Positions 9,709 through 18,892 of a DNA stretch of 64,000 nt are shown piece after piece; position 1 is the stretch's first letter, and the number at the start of each line of letters is the position of its first letter. The DNA is taken from assembly GCA_963714035.1 (NCBI GenBank), contig OY970224.1, forward strand, positions 1,922,001 to 1,986,000, read 5' to 3'. The stretch comes from DATFVB01 sp963714035. Its GTDB lineage: Bacteria > Acidobacteriota > Thermoanaerobaculia > UBA5066 > DATFVB01. The position numbers were made by a program, and so were the translations under genes. The notes under the pieces are model-generated. The model ran no database searches. It was not told where the DNA came from and worked only from the letters and a program-made list of their open reading frames with translations.

Positions 9709-10719
9709 CTATTTCTTCGCGGTGGGGGCTTCTTTGTGGAGCTGGAAGTTGACGGTCACGGTTAGGTAGACCGAAACGGGCGTGCCATCCTTTGTCGCGG
9801 GCTCGTACTCCCACTGGGAAACCGCACGCACAGCAGCTTCGTCCAAAAGCGGCTCGCGGGTCGACTTGAGCACCATCAGGTCGGTTACTCCGCCGTCGGC
9901 TCCGATGATTGCTTCGAGAACGGCGACGCCAGTTTCCCGGGATCGTCTCGCCGCCTCCGGGTATAGGGGTTCGATCTTGGTGCGCAGGGTCGGTGGGCAC
10001 ACGTTCCCCTTTATCCTCTCTGGAGTCGGCTCTGCCTGATCCAGGCTCCGGCGCCGGTAGCTCAGATGTCCCTTCGAGCCCGCGTCACTGGGTGGCGAAA
10101 GTACCAGGCCGTCGAGCAAGTTCTCTGTCCCTTCGCGCTCTGCGACCATGGCAGATTGGCCGTATGCGATGAGATCGATAGTCTCGGTATCGTTCGAGAA
10201 GAGGTACGCGAAGATTCGGGCCTGCTCAAGGCCATCATCCACCTCGAGTTCTAAAGCCAGAACATCGTTTCCATTGACTCGCCGGATCTCCCGAAGGAGG
10301 ACTTCGGGCGCGTGCCCCACGCTTTGGGTGAGGGTGTTGATAAAAGCATCCCCGAGATTTGAAAATGAGGTGGGAAAGGGCTCCGCCACTGAATAAACGC
10401 GAATCAGTGGTCGAACGAAAACAAGGTCGGCGTTCTCGATGCCATCGTCCGCTTGGGCCCACATTCCGCCCCATACCGTCGGATCAAACCAGATGCCGTA
10501 GTCAAGCTTCTGGCCACGGAGCAGCCGGGTTGCGGCAGCCGGCTTGGATCGTTCAGCGCCTCGAATCTCAGGGCCCGGCACAGGCTTTCGAAGAAACGAC
10601 CCGCCGGGCGCCGTATGGCCAGAGGGTTGATCAGCCTCCGCGAGCAGCGGTAAGAGCCCAGCGACGCAGAAAATCAGGAACCAGAGCAGCAGAACTCTCG
10701 GCCGGCCCAGGATATTCAT
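9709..10719 (-). CDS. TonB-family energy-transducer-like protein
   Basis: The protein is 336 residues. A signal peptide or anchor occupies about 1-29. A middle region of no known family (about 60-220) follows. The C-terminal domain at about 245-330 matches the TonB C-terminal fold: LYPEAARRSRETG, then DGGVTDL, then AVSQWEYEPATKDGTPV. Such domains contact the TonB box of outer-membrane receptors or other periplasmic partners. The usual proline-rich linker is missing, so it may be one of the many TonB-domain proteins that do not energise transport. A TAAGGT box lies 6 nt before the ATG. It stands alone. Confidence 0.75.
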   Translation of the reverse strand: MNILGRPRVLLLWFLIFCVAGLLPLLAEADQPSGHTAPGGSFLRKPVPGPEIRGAERSKPAAATRLLRGQKLDYGIWFDPTVWGGMWAQADDGIENADLVFVRPLIRVYSVAEPFPTSFSNLGDAFINTLTQSVGHAPEVLLREIRRVNGNDVLALELEVDDGLEQARIFAYLFSNDTETIDLIAYGQSAMVAEREGTENLLDGLVLSPPSDAGSKGHLSYRRRSLDQAEPTPERIKGNVCPPTLRTKIEPLYPEAARRSRETGVAVLEAIIGADGGVTDLMVLKSTREPLLDEAAVRAVSQWEYEPATKDGTPVSVYLTVTVNFQLHKEAPTAKK

Positions 10720-11131
10720 CGCTGGACCTTAATCCTAATCCAGTAAATCACGCTCCATGGATCTGAGGTCTGGCCCAACCATCGAGCTGTTGATCGCGAT
10801 GACAGACGCAACTCCGTCCAAGATTCAAGTCGCTGAGTGGAATCGGGTTCATTTGAGGTTCACCGCGAGGGTTTGACCCGACTCGTACCAAATTGTCCCG
10901 TTTCGTCTGCCGTGTTCCAATGTATTGACGAGCGATGCGAACGACGCGGTACGACTCGGTACGCCAAGAATCGCCCTCATGGCATTCAGGAGGTCGACGG
11001 TTCGATCCCGTCAACTCCACCACCCGTTGCCTTCGCTTACGCGCCGGCTCCCGCGCCGCGAACCTGCTCCGCTTGCCGGAGATCTGATCCGGCCTCTTGA
11101 CAAGGGGTAGCGACCCGCGCATTGATGTTGC
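10720..11131. other. Intergenic region carrying a tRNA remnant
   Basis: About 410 bp without a gene. Its notable content is the tRNA-like 3' half at 10979-11022. Everything else looks non-coding. Confidence 0.45.
10979..11022 (+). other. Degenerate tRNA-Ala(GGC)-like 3' half, possible attachment site
   Basis: The sequence starts with an anticodon-loop-like ATGGCAT, then a variable region and an intact T arm: stem GACGG, loop TTCGATC, stem CCGTC. An acceptor-like AACTCCA and CCA complete it. The 5' half of a tRNA is absent, the anticodon stem does not pair, and the acceptor strand is one base short, so it cannot be a working tRNA. A similar 3' half lies at 23180-23224. Together they may mark the ends of an inserted island. 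Confidence 0.55.
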
Positions 11132-11758
11132 ATGCCACGGCCGTCGAACAAGGAAAAGCTGCTCACCGACGGGCTGCGACTCGTGCACGAGCGCGGTTTT
11201 GGCGCATCCAGCGTGCGCGACATCGCGCAGGCTGCCGGCGTCCCACAGGGGTCGTTCACGAACCATTTTGCATCCAAGGAAGCGTTCGGCCTCGAGATCC
11301 TCGAGCGCTACCGAACAATGATGAGCGATGGCGTCAGCGCGACGTTACGAAATAACCGACTGCCGCCGCTTCGTCGGTTGCGGGCCTGGATCGACTGGCA
11401 ACTCGAGCTCCTTCGTGAGAACGAGATGCGGCGAGGGTGCCTGTTCGGGAACCTCAGCGCGGAAGCCACCGAGTTGAGCGAGGCGATTCGGTCTCGCCTT
11501 GCCTCGGTATTCATCGAGGACCAGGCATCCGTGGCCTACTGCCTCGAAGCCGCAATCGAAGCACGCGAGCTGTCGCCACGCGCCGACGTTCAGACGTTGG
11601 CGGGATTCATCGTCAGCTCGCTCCAGGGCGCCTTCCTCGTGGCGAAGGCGCAACGGAGCGCGGTTCCCGTGGAGCGGTTCAGGCGCATTCTCTTCGAAAA
11701 GCTTCTGGGGAAAGGCGATCCGGCTCCGACACGGCGTCCCCGCCGCGCCACTCGCTGA
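11132..11758 (+). CDS. TetR/AcrR-family transcriptional regulator
   Basis: This 208-residue protein has the TetR N-terminal domain: a helix-turn-helix at about 24-45 (SSVRDIAQAAGVPQGSFTNHF) followed by the typical FASKEAFGLEILERY helix. The C-terminal half is a ligand-binding, dimerising domain. It starts 68 bp ahead of a set of catabolic or detoxifying genes on the same strand and probably represses them through the palindrome at 11789-11798. The inducer is not predictable. The start ATG directly follows a GC-poor stretch, and no upstream in-frame start looks better. Confidence 0.88.
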   Translation: MPRPSNKEKLLTDGLRLVHERGFGASSVRDIAQAAGVPQGSFTNHFASKEAFGLEILERYRTMMSDGVSATLRNNRLPPLRRLRAWIDWQLELLRENEMRRGCLFGNLSAEATELSEAIRSRLASVFIEDQASVAYCLEAAIEARELSPRADVQTLAGFIVSSLQGAFLVAKAQRSAVPVERFRRILFEKLLGKGDPAPTRRPRRATR

Positions 11759-11774
11759 GCCAACGGTTTGGGGC

Positions 11775-11803
11775 TTGACATGGATTAATACGTTCGTACA
11801 TAT
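11775..11803 (+). promoter_or_regulatory. Promoter with overlapping palindromic operator
   Basis: TTGACA (11775-11780) is followed, after 17 bp, by ACATAT (11798-11803). The spacer contains TACG-TT-CGTA (11789-11798), a short inverted repeat placed so that a bound dimer would block RNA polymerase. This is the expected site for the TetR protein encoded just upstream, and it drives the gene at 11826. Confidence 0.6.
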
Positions 11804-11825
11804 TCACGGTGCAGGGGGTACGGCG

Positions 11826-12653
11826 ATGACCGACAACCGAGAGTTCGTTCTCAGGGCATTCGAAACTCTGTTCAACCGGCGGGACTACGAGACCGCCTCG
11901 AAGCTCTGGTCTCCCGATTACATCCAGCACAGCGCCCATATCCCGCCGGGACGAGACGGGCTTTTCGACCTTGTCCGATCGGCTCCGCCCGAAATGCGCT
12001 ACGAGAACCACCTGGCTGCCGCCCACGGAGACTCCGTCCTCCTTCACGGCCGGTTTACTCACAACGGAAGGCCGCGCTCCTGGGTCGCCGGTGACGTGAT
12101 CCGGGTTGCAAACGGCGTCATCACCGAACACTGGGACACTCTCCAGGACGAAGTCACCCGGGAAGAATCCAGGAGCGGCCTCCCGATGTTCGGAGACGCC
12201 TTCCCGACGGCGCCACCGGGGCTCACGGTGGACCGGGCCCGTCGGATCGTCGCGCCGCTCTACGAGGCATTGAACCAACCCCGGACGAAGGACGTTCCTG
12301 CCCTGCTTGCGCAAGCGTGCCACTCCGACTACAGGTCCTATTCCACGAATGAAGAGTGGCTGTCGCGCGATGCGCTCGCGGACGTCTTCAACGAGATCGG
12401 CGCGAGTGTTCCCGACCTGGCATGGAGCGTCCGGGACATCATGCTCTCGGACGATCGCGTGATCGTCCGCGGCGAAGCGACGGGAACCCCGGTCCGCGAA
12501 TTCTTTGGCGCTCGCCCCACCGGCAAGAGCTTCAGAACAATAGCGGTCGACGTGTTCACCGTCCGGGGCGACAAGCTCGCGTCCGCCTACCACGTGGAGA
12601 ACTGGATCGCCGCGATTCAGCAAGTCCAGCGAGAACCGACGGAGGGGCGATGA
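11826..12653 (+). CDS. Tandem SnoaL-like (NTF2-fold) protein
   Basis: The protein has 275 residues and two consecutive SnoaL/NTF2-like domains. The first (about 1-125) has the pattern FNRRDYETASKLWSPDYIQH, then GDVIRV, then ITEHWDTLQDE. The second (about 140-270) has LLAQACHSDY and ends AYHVENW. SnoaL-like folds form a cone-shaped pocket used by polyketide cyclases, isomerases and hydrolases. The ATG at 11826 lies downstream of the promoter; the longer open frame from 11499 is a shadow of the tetR gene. Its stop overlaps the next start by 4 nt (ATGA), so it is translationally coupled to the MBL enzyme. The exact reaction is unknown. Confidence 0.8.
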   Translation: MTDNREFVLRAFETLFNRRDYETASKLWSPDYIQHSAHIPPGRDGLFDLVRSAPPEMRYENHLAAAHGDSVLLHGRFTHNGRPRSWVAGDVIRVANGVITEHWDTLQDEVTREESRSGLPMFGDAFPTAPPGLTVDRARRIVAPLYEALNQPRTKDVPALLAQACHSDYRSYSTNEEWLSRDALADVFNEIGASVPDLAWSVRDIMLSDDRVIVRGEATGTPVREFFGARPTGKSFRTIAVDVFTVRGDKLASAYHVENWIAAIQQVQREPTEGR

Positions 12654-13519
12654 AAACCACGCAGGAGACACTGAAGTGGGAGGTGTTCGTGACCCCCGGC
12701 ATCCCCATCGTCACCGCCAACCGCCCGGCGGGCATCAGCGAAACGCATTTCCAGGCGATGGCATCGACGCTCATCTACGGGACAAATGACGCCGTCCTCG
12801 TCGATGCCTTCATGACCGTCGACCAGGCCGCCGCCCTGGCAGACTGGGTCACGTCGAAGCACAAGAACCTGACGACCATCTACATTACGCATGGACATGG
12901 AGACCATTGGTTCGGAGCGGGTACCCTTCTCGAGCGTTTTCCCACCGCTCGCGTCCTCGCGACACCGGACACGATAGAGGTCATGCGGCAGAATTCCTCT
13001 CCGGAGGCCCTCCGCACGGCCTGGGATGCGGCGTTCCCAGGACAGATTCCCCGCAACCTCGTGATCGCAACGGATCTCGACGGCAGCGTCATCGACCTGG
13101 AAGGGCGTGAAATTTTCGCCGTGGAGCTCGGTCACACCGATACGGATCACACGACCTGTGTCCATGTCCCCTCGATCGGTCTCGTCGTCGCCGGCGACGC
13201 CGCCTACAACGACGTTCACCTTTACCTCGCCGAGTCGGACGCGCGGAAGAGGAAGGAGTGGATCGCCGCACTCGACAAGATCGAGAGGCTCAACCCGCGT
13301 GCCGTGGTCGCTTCGCACAAGCGACCGGAGAGCGGCGACGATCCACGGATCATCGACGAAACCCGGCAGTACATCCGCGACTTCGATCGCCTCGTGGAGA
13401 CGACTCGGACCGCGCAGGAGCTCTACGACAGAATGCTCGAGCTCTATCCGAATCGTGTCAATCCAGGATGGGCGCTGTGGAGCTCGGCCCGCGCGGTCAA
13501 GCCATCGGTCATCACGTAA
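12650..13519 (+). CDS. Metallo-beta-lactamase-fold hydrolase
   Basis: The protein has 289 residues. The metal-binding motif HGHGDHW lies at about 80-86, and later histidine/aspartate ligands appear in ELGHTDTDHTT and VVAGDAAY, with a final SHKRPE. This is the MBL superfamily, whose members cleave esters, lactones, thioesters or phosphoesters with one or two zinc ions. No signal peptide is visible, so it is cytoplasmic. It overlaps the preceding SnoaL gene by 4 nt and is followed by another SnoaL gene 46 bp later. The context suggests hydrolysis of a small lipophilic compound; quorum-signal lactonase activity is possible but unsupported. Confidence 0.88.
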   Translation: MKTTQETLKWEVFVTPGIPIVTANRPAGISETHFQAMASTLIYGTNDAVLVDAFMTVDQAAALADWVTSKHKNLTTIYITHGHGDHWFGAGTLLERFPTARVLATPDTIEVMRQNSSPEALRTAWDAAFPGQIPRNLVIATDLDGSVIDLEGREIFAVELGHTDTDHTTCVHVPSIGLVVAGDAAYNDVHLYLAESDARKRKEWIAALDKIERLNPRAVVASHKRPESGDDPRIIDETRQYIRDFDRLVETTRTAQELYDRMLELYPNRVNPGWALWSSARAVKPSVIT

Positions 13520-13565
13520 CGATTTCTCATTCATCTCTTCCGGTAGAGGAGCCCAGGAGGTCGAC

Positions 13566-13937
13566 ATGGAGAGCAACAAAGAAATCGTATTGAAGGTGCT
13601 CGAGGGCGCGTTCGTCGAGCGCGATGTTGCCGTCGTGGATCGGTACTTCTCCCCGGACTACGTGCAGCACAACCCGATGATTCCGAACGGGTCGCAGGCG
13701 ATCGCCAGCCTCATCCCGTCTCTGAAAAAGGAGCTGACCTACACCTCCGGCATGGTCGTCGCGGACGGCGACCTCGTGATGGTTCACGGACGCTATGTGG
13801 GGTGGGGGCCGAAACCGATGGTCGCGGTCGATATCTTCAGGGTCAAGGACGGCAAAGTCGTCGAGCACTGGGATGTCTTGCAGGAGGAGGTTCCTGCCTC
13901 CGCAACCGCCAGCGGCAATCCGATGTTCTCGTCTTGA
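13566..13937 (+). CDS. SnoaL-like (NTF2-fold) protein
   Basis: This 123-residue protein has a single SnoaL-like domain with FVERDVAVVDRYFSPDYVQHNP near the N-terminus, then VAVDIFRVKDGKVVEHWDVLQEE. It closely resembles the first half of the protein at 11826, so the operon carries three copies of the fold. A good ribosome site (GGAGG) precedes the ATG. The length is normal for a one-domain member. A cyclase, isomerase or dehydratase role is possible. Its neighbours are an MBL hydrolase before it and an alpha/beta hydrolase 12 bp after. Confidence 0.82.
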   Translation: MESNKEIVLKVLEGAFVERDVAVVDRYFSPDYVQHNPMIPNGSQAIASLIPSLKKELTYTSGMVVADGDLVMVHGRYVGWGPKPMVAVDIFRVKDGKVVEHWDVLQEEVPASATASGNPMFSS

Positions 13938-13949
13938 AGGTGGAGAGTC

Positions 13950-14831
13950 ATGGCACCGACGAAGACCGCGAGTAACACGACCGCACCCACCCAATTCCTC
14001 CAGGCGAACGGCTATTCCCACGCGTACCGGCGGTTCGGCGGCGGCCCCGGGCTGCCGCTCCTCTTCCTTCAGCACTTCACCGGGACGCTCGACAACTGGG
14101 ATCCCGCCGTCACCGATCCGCTCGCGGCGGGCCGGGAGGTCGTCCTGTTCGACAACGCCGGCGTTGGGCGTTCCACGGGCGAGGTCCCCGGCACGATCGC
14201 CGGCATGGCCCGACACCCCATGGCCTTTCTTGACGGCCTCGGAATCCCGACGTGCAACGTCGTCGGATACTCCCTCGGCGGGATGATCGCGCTGCAGATG
14301 GTGCAGGATCGGCCGTCGATCTTCCGGAGGATGATTCTCGTCGGGACCGCCCCGCGAGGCGGCGAGGACATCATGCACCTCGAGAAGCCGAGCCTGGCCA
14401 GGCGCATTCAGGACCCTTCCAACCGGGGGTACGACGTTCTGAAAAAGATCTTCTTCACCGCGTCACCCGCGAGCCAGGCCGCCGCGGACGCCTTCGTTCG
14501 GCGCATCTCGGCGCGGAAGGTCGATCTCGATGAGCCATCGGGTCCGAAGGTGGCGAGCGCCCAGATGGCGGCGTTCCGGGAATGGGAAACGTTCAGCGGC
14601 GAGCGCTTCTCGGATCTCCGGTCCATTCGGCAACCCGCCCTCGTCGTCAACGGCGTTCGCGACGAGATGATCCCGGTCGTAAACTCGTACCGATTGAGCG
14701 AGAACCTGCCGAACGCCGTCCTGATGACGTACCCGGACGCGGGACACGGCTCGCTCTTCCAGTATCCGGAGTCCTTCACCAGACAAGCGGCGGCATTTTT
14801 GTCCTCGGCGTCCGAATCGGCCGCCTTCTGA
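13950..14831 (+). CDS. Alpha/beta-hydrolase
   Basis: The protein has 293 residues. The nucleophile elbow GYSLGG places the catalytic serine near residue 108. The oxyanion region is LQHFTGTLDNW, the likely acid is in VNGVRDEMI, and the catalytic histidine is in DAGHGS near 268. The cap region contains FFTASPASQAAADAFVRR. No signal peptide is present. It is the fifth gene of the TetR operon, 12 bp after the SnoaL gene and 18 bp before the aldo/keto reductase. The family includes esterases, haloperoxidase-like enzymes and C-C hydrolases, and the substrate is not evident. Confidence 0.88.
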   Translation: MAPTKTASNTTAPTQFLQANGYSHAYRRFGGGPGLPLLFLQHFTGTLDNWDPAVTDPLAAGREVVLFDNAGVGRSTGEVPGTIAGMARHPMAFLDGLGIPTCNVVGYSLGGMIALQMVQDRPSIFRRMILVGTAPRGGEDIMHLEKPSLARRIQDPSNRGYDVLKKIFFTASPASQAAADAFVRRISARKVDLDEPSGPKVASAQMAAFREWETFSGERFSDLRSIRQPALVVNGVRDEMIPVVNSYRLSENLPNAVLMTYPDAGHGSLFQYPESFTRQAAAFLSSASESAAF

Positions 14832-14849
14832 GGATTCAGGAAGAACCAA

Positions 14850-15704
14850 ATGAGCGCGATCGATGCCAGGGCCGCGGGCCAGTTCCGGATCGGCGACTTC
14901 ACGATCAACCGTCTCGGTTACGGAGCGATGCGGGTCACCGGCCCCGGTACCTGGGGACCGCCCTCCGACCGTGATGCCGCACTTGCCACTCTGCGCCGGC
15001 TTCCCGATCTCGGCGTCAATTTCATCGACACGGCCGACAGCTACGGTCCCGATGTCTCGGAGACGTTGATCCACGCGGCGCTTCATCCCTATCGGGGACT
15101 GTTGATTGCCACCAAGGCTGGCTTCACGCGGCCCGGGCCAGACCGATGGGTTACGAATGGTCATCCCGAATACCTGATTGCGCAGGCGAAGGGCAGCCTC
15201 AGGAAGCTCGGTCCCGAACAGATCGATCTCTGGCAGCTGCATCGGATCGACCCGGGTGTTCCACGCGACGAACAATTCGGCGCCGTGCGGCGGCTTCTCG
15301 ACGACGGCATCATCCGTCATGCGGGTCTGAGCGAGGTTTCCGTGGCGGACATCGAAGCGGCCCGGCGAGTCTTTCCGGTCGCGACCGTTCAGAACCGCTA
15401 CAACCTGGCCGATCGCGCGAGCGAGGACGTGCTCACGTATTGCTCCGCGAACGACATCGGCTTCATCCCCTGGTTTCCGCTCGCGGCAGGCAAGCTGACC
15501 CGACCGGGCGGTGGCGTGGCTCGTGTCGCGACGGCGCACGGGACAACGGCGGGCCAGGTCGCGCTCTCCTGGCTGCTCCAGCACAACCGAGTCATTTTGC
15601 CGATCCCCGGCACGTTGAAGGTTGCCCATCTCGAAGAGAACGTCGCGGCGGCGGGCCTGTCCCTCACGCCCGAAGAGATCTTCGAGCTCGACACGGCAGC
15701 CTGA
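14850..15704 (+). CDS. Aldo/keto reductase
   Basis: The 284-residue protein is an (alpha/beta)8 barrel NADPH-dependent oxidoreductase. The catalytic tetrad is visible as Asp and Tyr in FIDTADSYG, Lys in IATKAGF and His in LWQLHRID. The C-terminal cofactor segment PIPGTLKVAHLEEN matches the family. It reduces aldehydes or ketones in the cytoplasm and is last in the operon that starts at 11132 or 11826. It may reduce a carbonyl product of the preceding hydrolases. The length is typical of the family. Confidence 0.92.
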   Translation: MSAIDARAAGQFRIGDFTINRLGYGAMRVTGPGTWGPPSDRDAALATLRRLPDLGVNFIDTADSYGPDVSETLIHAALHPYRGLLIATKAGFTRPGPDRWVTNGHPEYLIAQAKGSLRKLGPEQIDLWQLHRIDPGVPRDEQFGAVRRLLDDGIIRHAGLSEVSVADIEAARRVFPVATVQNRYNLADRASEDVLTYCSANDIGFIPWFPLAAGKLTRPGGGVARVATAHGTTAGQVALSWLLQHNRVILPIPGTLKVAHLEENVAAAGLSLTPEEIFELDTAA

Positions 15705-15801
15705 CGAGTTCGACGGAAGATTTCCTTCGTGCAAACCGGGAGGCGGAGGAACCAGGGGTGCGGGCTCGGCTCGCCACAATGACAGCGTACGCGCGCAATT
15801 T

Positions 15802-17376
15802 CTAAACCCGTCGCGAGTACAGATAATGACGAATGGTCGGAGCCTCCCGAGCAGAGTGCTGGACCGCCTCTTCGACGGGTCGATCGGCCTTGACAGGCCG
15901 CTCGTGCTGCCGCAGATGTTCGGCCCAGGAATTTACGACGAAAGTCTCGAGGTAGCGGTCGGGCCGCTCGGCGTCGCGGTAGATTCCCCAGCGTGAGGCG
16001 CCGTCGCGTCGTCTCAGGCGGCCCAGCCGAGTAACTGCTTCGAGGAAGACGCGGACGCGGTCCGCGTCTACGTGGTACTCGATCGCGACGAGAACGGGCT
16101 CATCCTCCGGATCGAAGTCCGGCGCCGCCACGAGTGTGGGCGCGCTCCAATGGATCCATGGGCTCAGATCCGCGTCCGTCTCCGGAAGGGGCGCGAAGAA
16201 GCGCAGGAGGATCGACGCGGCCGTTCCCGCGCTCGCCAGCAGGAACGCCAGGGCGATACCTCGACGCTGCGCGACAAAGCCCCAGACGAAGCTTCCGAGC
16301 GCCAGGCTTCCCTGGAAGATCAGGAGGAAGGCCGCCAATACCCGTGCCCGGACCCAGGAGGGCGCCAGCTGCTGCATCATGGTGTTGAGGATCGAGATGA
16401 AAACGATCCACGCCGATCCGCCGACGACCATGAACGCGCACAGCACCCACAGCGCTTTTGAGGCGCCTGCCGCCAGAAGCGTGGCGCTCAAGACCGCGAG
16501 CGCACCGGAAACGATTCCCGCCGTCGAGAGACCCGAGCGCAGCTTCGGCAGGAGGAGGGCGCCCAGGACGGCGCCGGATCCGAAAAAGGCGAGCAGGAAG
16601 CCGAAACCCGAAGAGCCGCCTCGGATCCGGTGAGCGACCGTCGGGAGCAGGGCCAGGAGCGCGGACGCGAAGAACATGACGCATCCGGTCCAGACCAGAA
16701 CGATCCGGATCGCCGGTGAATGGCGAACGTACCGAAGAGCCTCGACCGTGGCGCCGCCGAGAGTCTCAGGCGGCGCCGCGCTTCGCGGAACGCTCCGTTT
16801 CCAACGCGCGATGACGACGAGCACGCCGAGAAATGAGAGCGCGTTGATCAGGAACGCCGTTCCGACACCGGTGACCGCGATGAGAAGGCCAGCCATCGCG
16901 GGACCCACGGCCCGGGCGAGATTGAACTCAATCCCGTTCAGCGCCGAAGCGGAGGCCAGATCTTCGCGATCGACGAGCTCCGGGAGGAGCGCGCGCCATG
17001 CCGGCGCCTCGCAGGCGTCGCCCGCCGAGAGGACGAAGGTGAGCGCGAGCAGAAGCCAGGGAGTCATCCAGCCGAGGAACGTCGCGACGGCGAGCGCGAG
17101 GGCCGCGACAAGCATCCATGTTTCCGTCACGAGGATCAGGCGCCGGCGGTCCACGATGTCGCCGACGGCGCCCGCGGGGAGCACGAGCAGGAAGAAAGGC
17201 AGCGCCGACGCGGTCTGGATGAGGGCGACATTCAGCGGCCCTGCCCCCATCGAAACCATCAGCCAGGCCGCGCCGACCCCCTGCATGAACGCGCCGATGT
17301 CCGACACGAGATTTGCCAGCAGCAGGTCGCGGAAGATGCGGTTCTTCAGCGGCCGCCAAGGGCCGGCTCCGGCCAT
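15802..17376 (-). CDS. MFS transporter (MFS_3/EntS-like) with C-terminal monooxygenase-like domain
   Basis: The protein has 524 residues from the ATG at 17376, which overlaps the thiolase stop by one base (TGATG). About 12 hydrophobic helices fill residues 15-410 and begin with the family sequence NRIFRDLLLANLVSDIGAFMQ. The C-terminal 100 residues (DEPVLVAIEYHVDADRVRVFLEA onward) resemble the small antibiotic-monooxygenase-like domain seen in this MFS subfamily. Members export siderophores or drugs in exchange for protons. The gene is cotranscribed with a thiolase. Confidence 0.88.
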   Translation of the reverse strand: MAGAGPWRPLKNRIFRDLLLANLVSDIGAFMQGVGAAWLMVSMGAGPLNVALIQTASALPFFLLVLPAGAVGDIVDRRRLILVTETWMLVAALALAVATFLGWMTPWLLLALTFVLSAGDACEAPAWRALLPELVDREDLASASALNGIEFNLARAVGPAMAGLLIAVTGVGTAFLINALSFLGVLVVIARWKRSVPRSAAPPETLGGATVEALRYVRHSPAIRIVLVWTGCVMFFASALLALLPTVAHRIRGGSSGFGFLLAFFGSGAVLGALLLPKLRSGLSTAGIVSGALAVLSATLLAAGASKALWVLCAFMVVGGSAWIVFISILNTMMQQLAPSWVRARVLAAFLLIFQGSLALGSFVWGFVAQRRGIALAFLLASAGTAASILLRFFAPLPETDADLSPWIHWSAPTLVAAPDFDPEDEPVLVAIEYHVDADRVRVFLEAVTRLGRLRRRDGASRWGIYRDAERPDRYLETFVVNSWAEHLRQHERPVKADRPVEEAVQHSAREAPTIRHYLYSRRV

Positions 17377-18671
17377 CAGCTCTCCAGGAGCGCCACCGTG
17401 CCGAGGCCCCCGTCGGCGCACACGCTGACGATCGCGCGGCTTCCTTTCGGCATGGCGGCGAGCTCGCGGACGGCCTGGCTGAGTATCCGGGCCCCTGTCG
17501 CGGCAAACGGGTGGCCGAGCGCGACGCTGCCGCCGTTGGGGTTCACGCGTTCGACGGGAAAGCGCCCGAACGTGTGAGCGATTCCCGACTTGTCGCGGAC
17601 GTATCCGGCGTCTTCCAGGCCCTTGATGTTGCAGAGGACCTGCGCCGCAAAAGCCTCGTGAATTTCCCACAGGGCAACGTCTTCATAACTCATGCCGTGC
17701 CGCGAAAGCAGGCGGGGAATCGCCGCGACCGGGGCCATGAGGAGCCCTTCGTGGAAGAGGTCGACCGCCGCGATCTCGGAATCGATGAGTTGGACCCGAG
17801 GAACGCTTGCCGGCAGTCGCGTCAGTCCTTCCTCCGTGGCGACCCAGAGTCCCGCGGCTCCATCCGTCAGTGGCGAGCTATTGCCGGCCGTGATCGTGCC
17901 GCCGGCGCGGTCGAAGGCCGGCTTCAACGCCCCGAGCTTTTCGAGCGAGGTGTCGCCACGAGGGAACTGGTCGCGGTCGAGGCCGTCGACCGGAACGAAG
18001 TCTCCGCTCCCACCGCGATTCTGCGCGGCACCATTCGCGCCGCGTTCCCGCGCGGCGACCGCCCTCCGGTGGCTCTCGAGCGCGAATTCGTCCTGCTCCC
18101 GGCGGCCGATGTTCCAGGTCTTCGCCATCTCCTCGCAGTGCTCGCCCATGCTTTTTCCGGTGGCGCGGTTCTTGATTTGCGGCGTGTAGAGCCGGATGTC
18201 CCGGGGCCGGAGCTTTCGAACAGCCGCGAGCCGCCGAAGCGCCGTTTTCGCCTGCGTGACGCGCCGGAGCCAGACGGAGAGATCCGCCCCCAGGCCAATC
18301 TGCACCCGGCTCATGCTCTCCGAGCCGCCGACCATCGCGAGATGGCCCGCGCTGCCCCGGAGCAACTCGGCCGCCTCGAAGGTGGCGACCATGCTCGTGC
18401 AGCACTGGAGGATCGTCGTGAACGTCGGCACGTGCGGATCGAGCCCCGCGTCCAGCCAGATTTCGCGGGCGAGGTTGCTGTAGGCGAGGTTTCCCGCCAC
18501 GGACCCCCAGACGCCGAGGTCGATCGGGCCGGAGGTCTGTGCCGCCATCGCACGGACCAGCGGAACGGAGAGCTGCATCGCATCACGATTCGCGAGGGGC
18601 CCGTCGACACGGGCAAATGGAGTCCGGAGCCCGGCCGCCAGCCAGATCGGTTCCCGCTCCCTCAAGCTCAC
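17376..18671 (-). CDS. Thiolase (acetyl-CoA C-acyltransferase, FadI-like)
   Basis: This 431-residue protein carries all three thiolase signatures: the nucleophilic cysteine near 90-91 in ILQCCTSM, the histidine in NPNGGSVALGHPFAATGAR, and the C-terminal catalytic cysteine in CADGGLG. A further HEAFAAQ motif is intact. Thiolases cleave or condense beta-ketoacyl-CoA. No partner dehydrogenase or hydratase of beta-oxidation is nearby, and the only linked gene is the MFS exporter. The role could therefore be chain shortening of an exported acyl compound rather than general beta-oxidation. That last point is inference. Confidence 0.9.
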   Translation of the reverse strand: MSLREREPIWLAAGLRTPFARVDGPLANRDAMQLSVPLVRAMAAQTSGPIDLGVWGSVAGNLAYSNLAREIWLDAGLDPHVPTFTTILQCCTSMVATFEAAELLRGSAGHLAMVGGSESMSRVQIGLGADLSVWLRRVTQAKTALRRLAAVRKLRPRDIRLYTPQIKNRATGKSMGEHCEEMAKTWNIGRREQDEFALESHRRAVAARERGANGAAQNRGGSGDFVPVDGLDRDQFPRGDTSLEKLGALKPAFDRAGGTITAGNSSPLTDGAAGLWVATEEGLTRLPASVPRVQLIDSEIAAVDLFHEGLLMAPVAAIPRLLSRHGMSYEDVALWEIHEAFAAQVLCNIKGLEDAGYVRDKSGIAHTFGRFPVERVNPNGGSVALGHPFAATGARILSQAVRELAAMPKGSRAIVSVCADGGLGTVALLES

Positions 18672-18892
18672 GACCCGGCGCCCGGGCCGGAACGGCCGTG
18701 TCCCTCATGGATTGCCGTCTCGTGAGGATCTCCGGGACCTAACGACTTCGACATGATCTCGAAAGAGAAATACGTCCTGCGAGCCGGATCACCGCGCGAT
18801 CTTACTGCCGAGGTCTCCTTCCGATGGAGTGGAGCGCTCCGGGAGAAACGGCTCAGCCGGAGCGTTCATTCGACGGGCGCGGACGGCCGAAG

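Noticed and set aside
10979..11022. Functional tRNA gene
   Set aside because: Only the 3' half is present, the anticodon stem does not pair and the acceptor strand is one base short.
15802..17670. Longer start for the MFS transporter (622 codons)
   Set aside because: The extra N-terminal 98 residues are antisense-like Arg-rich sequence lying over the thiolase gene; the ATG at 17376 fits the family start.
17313..18725. 470-codon plus frame over the thiolase
   Set aside because: Shadow frame without motifs; all thiolase signatures are on the minus strand.
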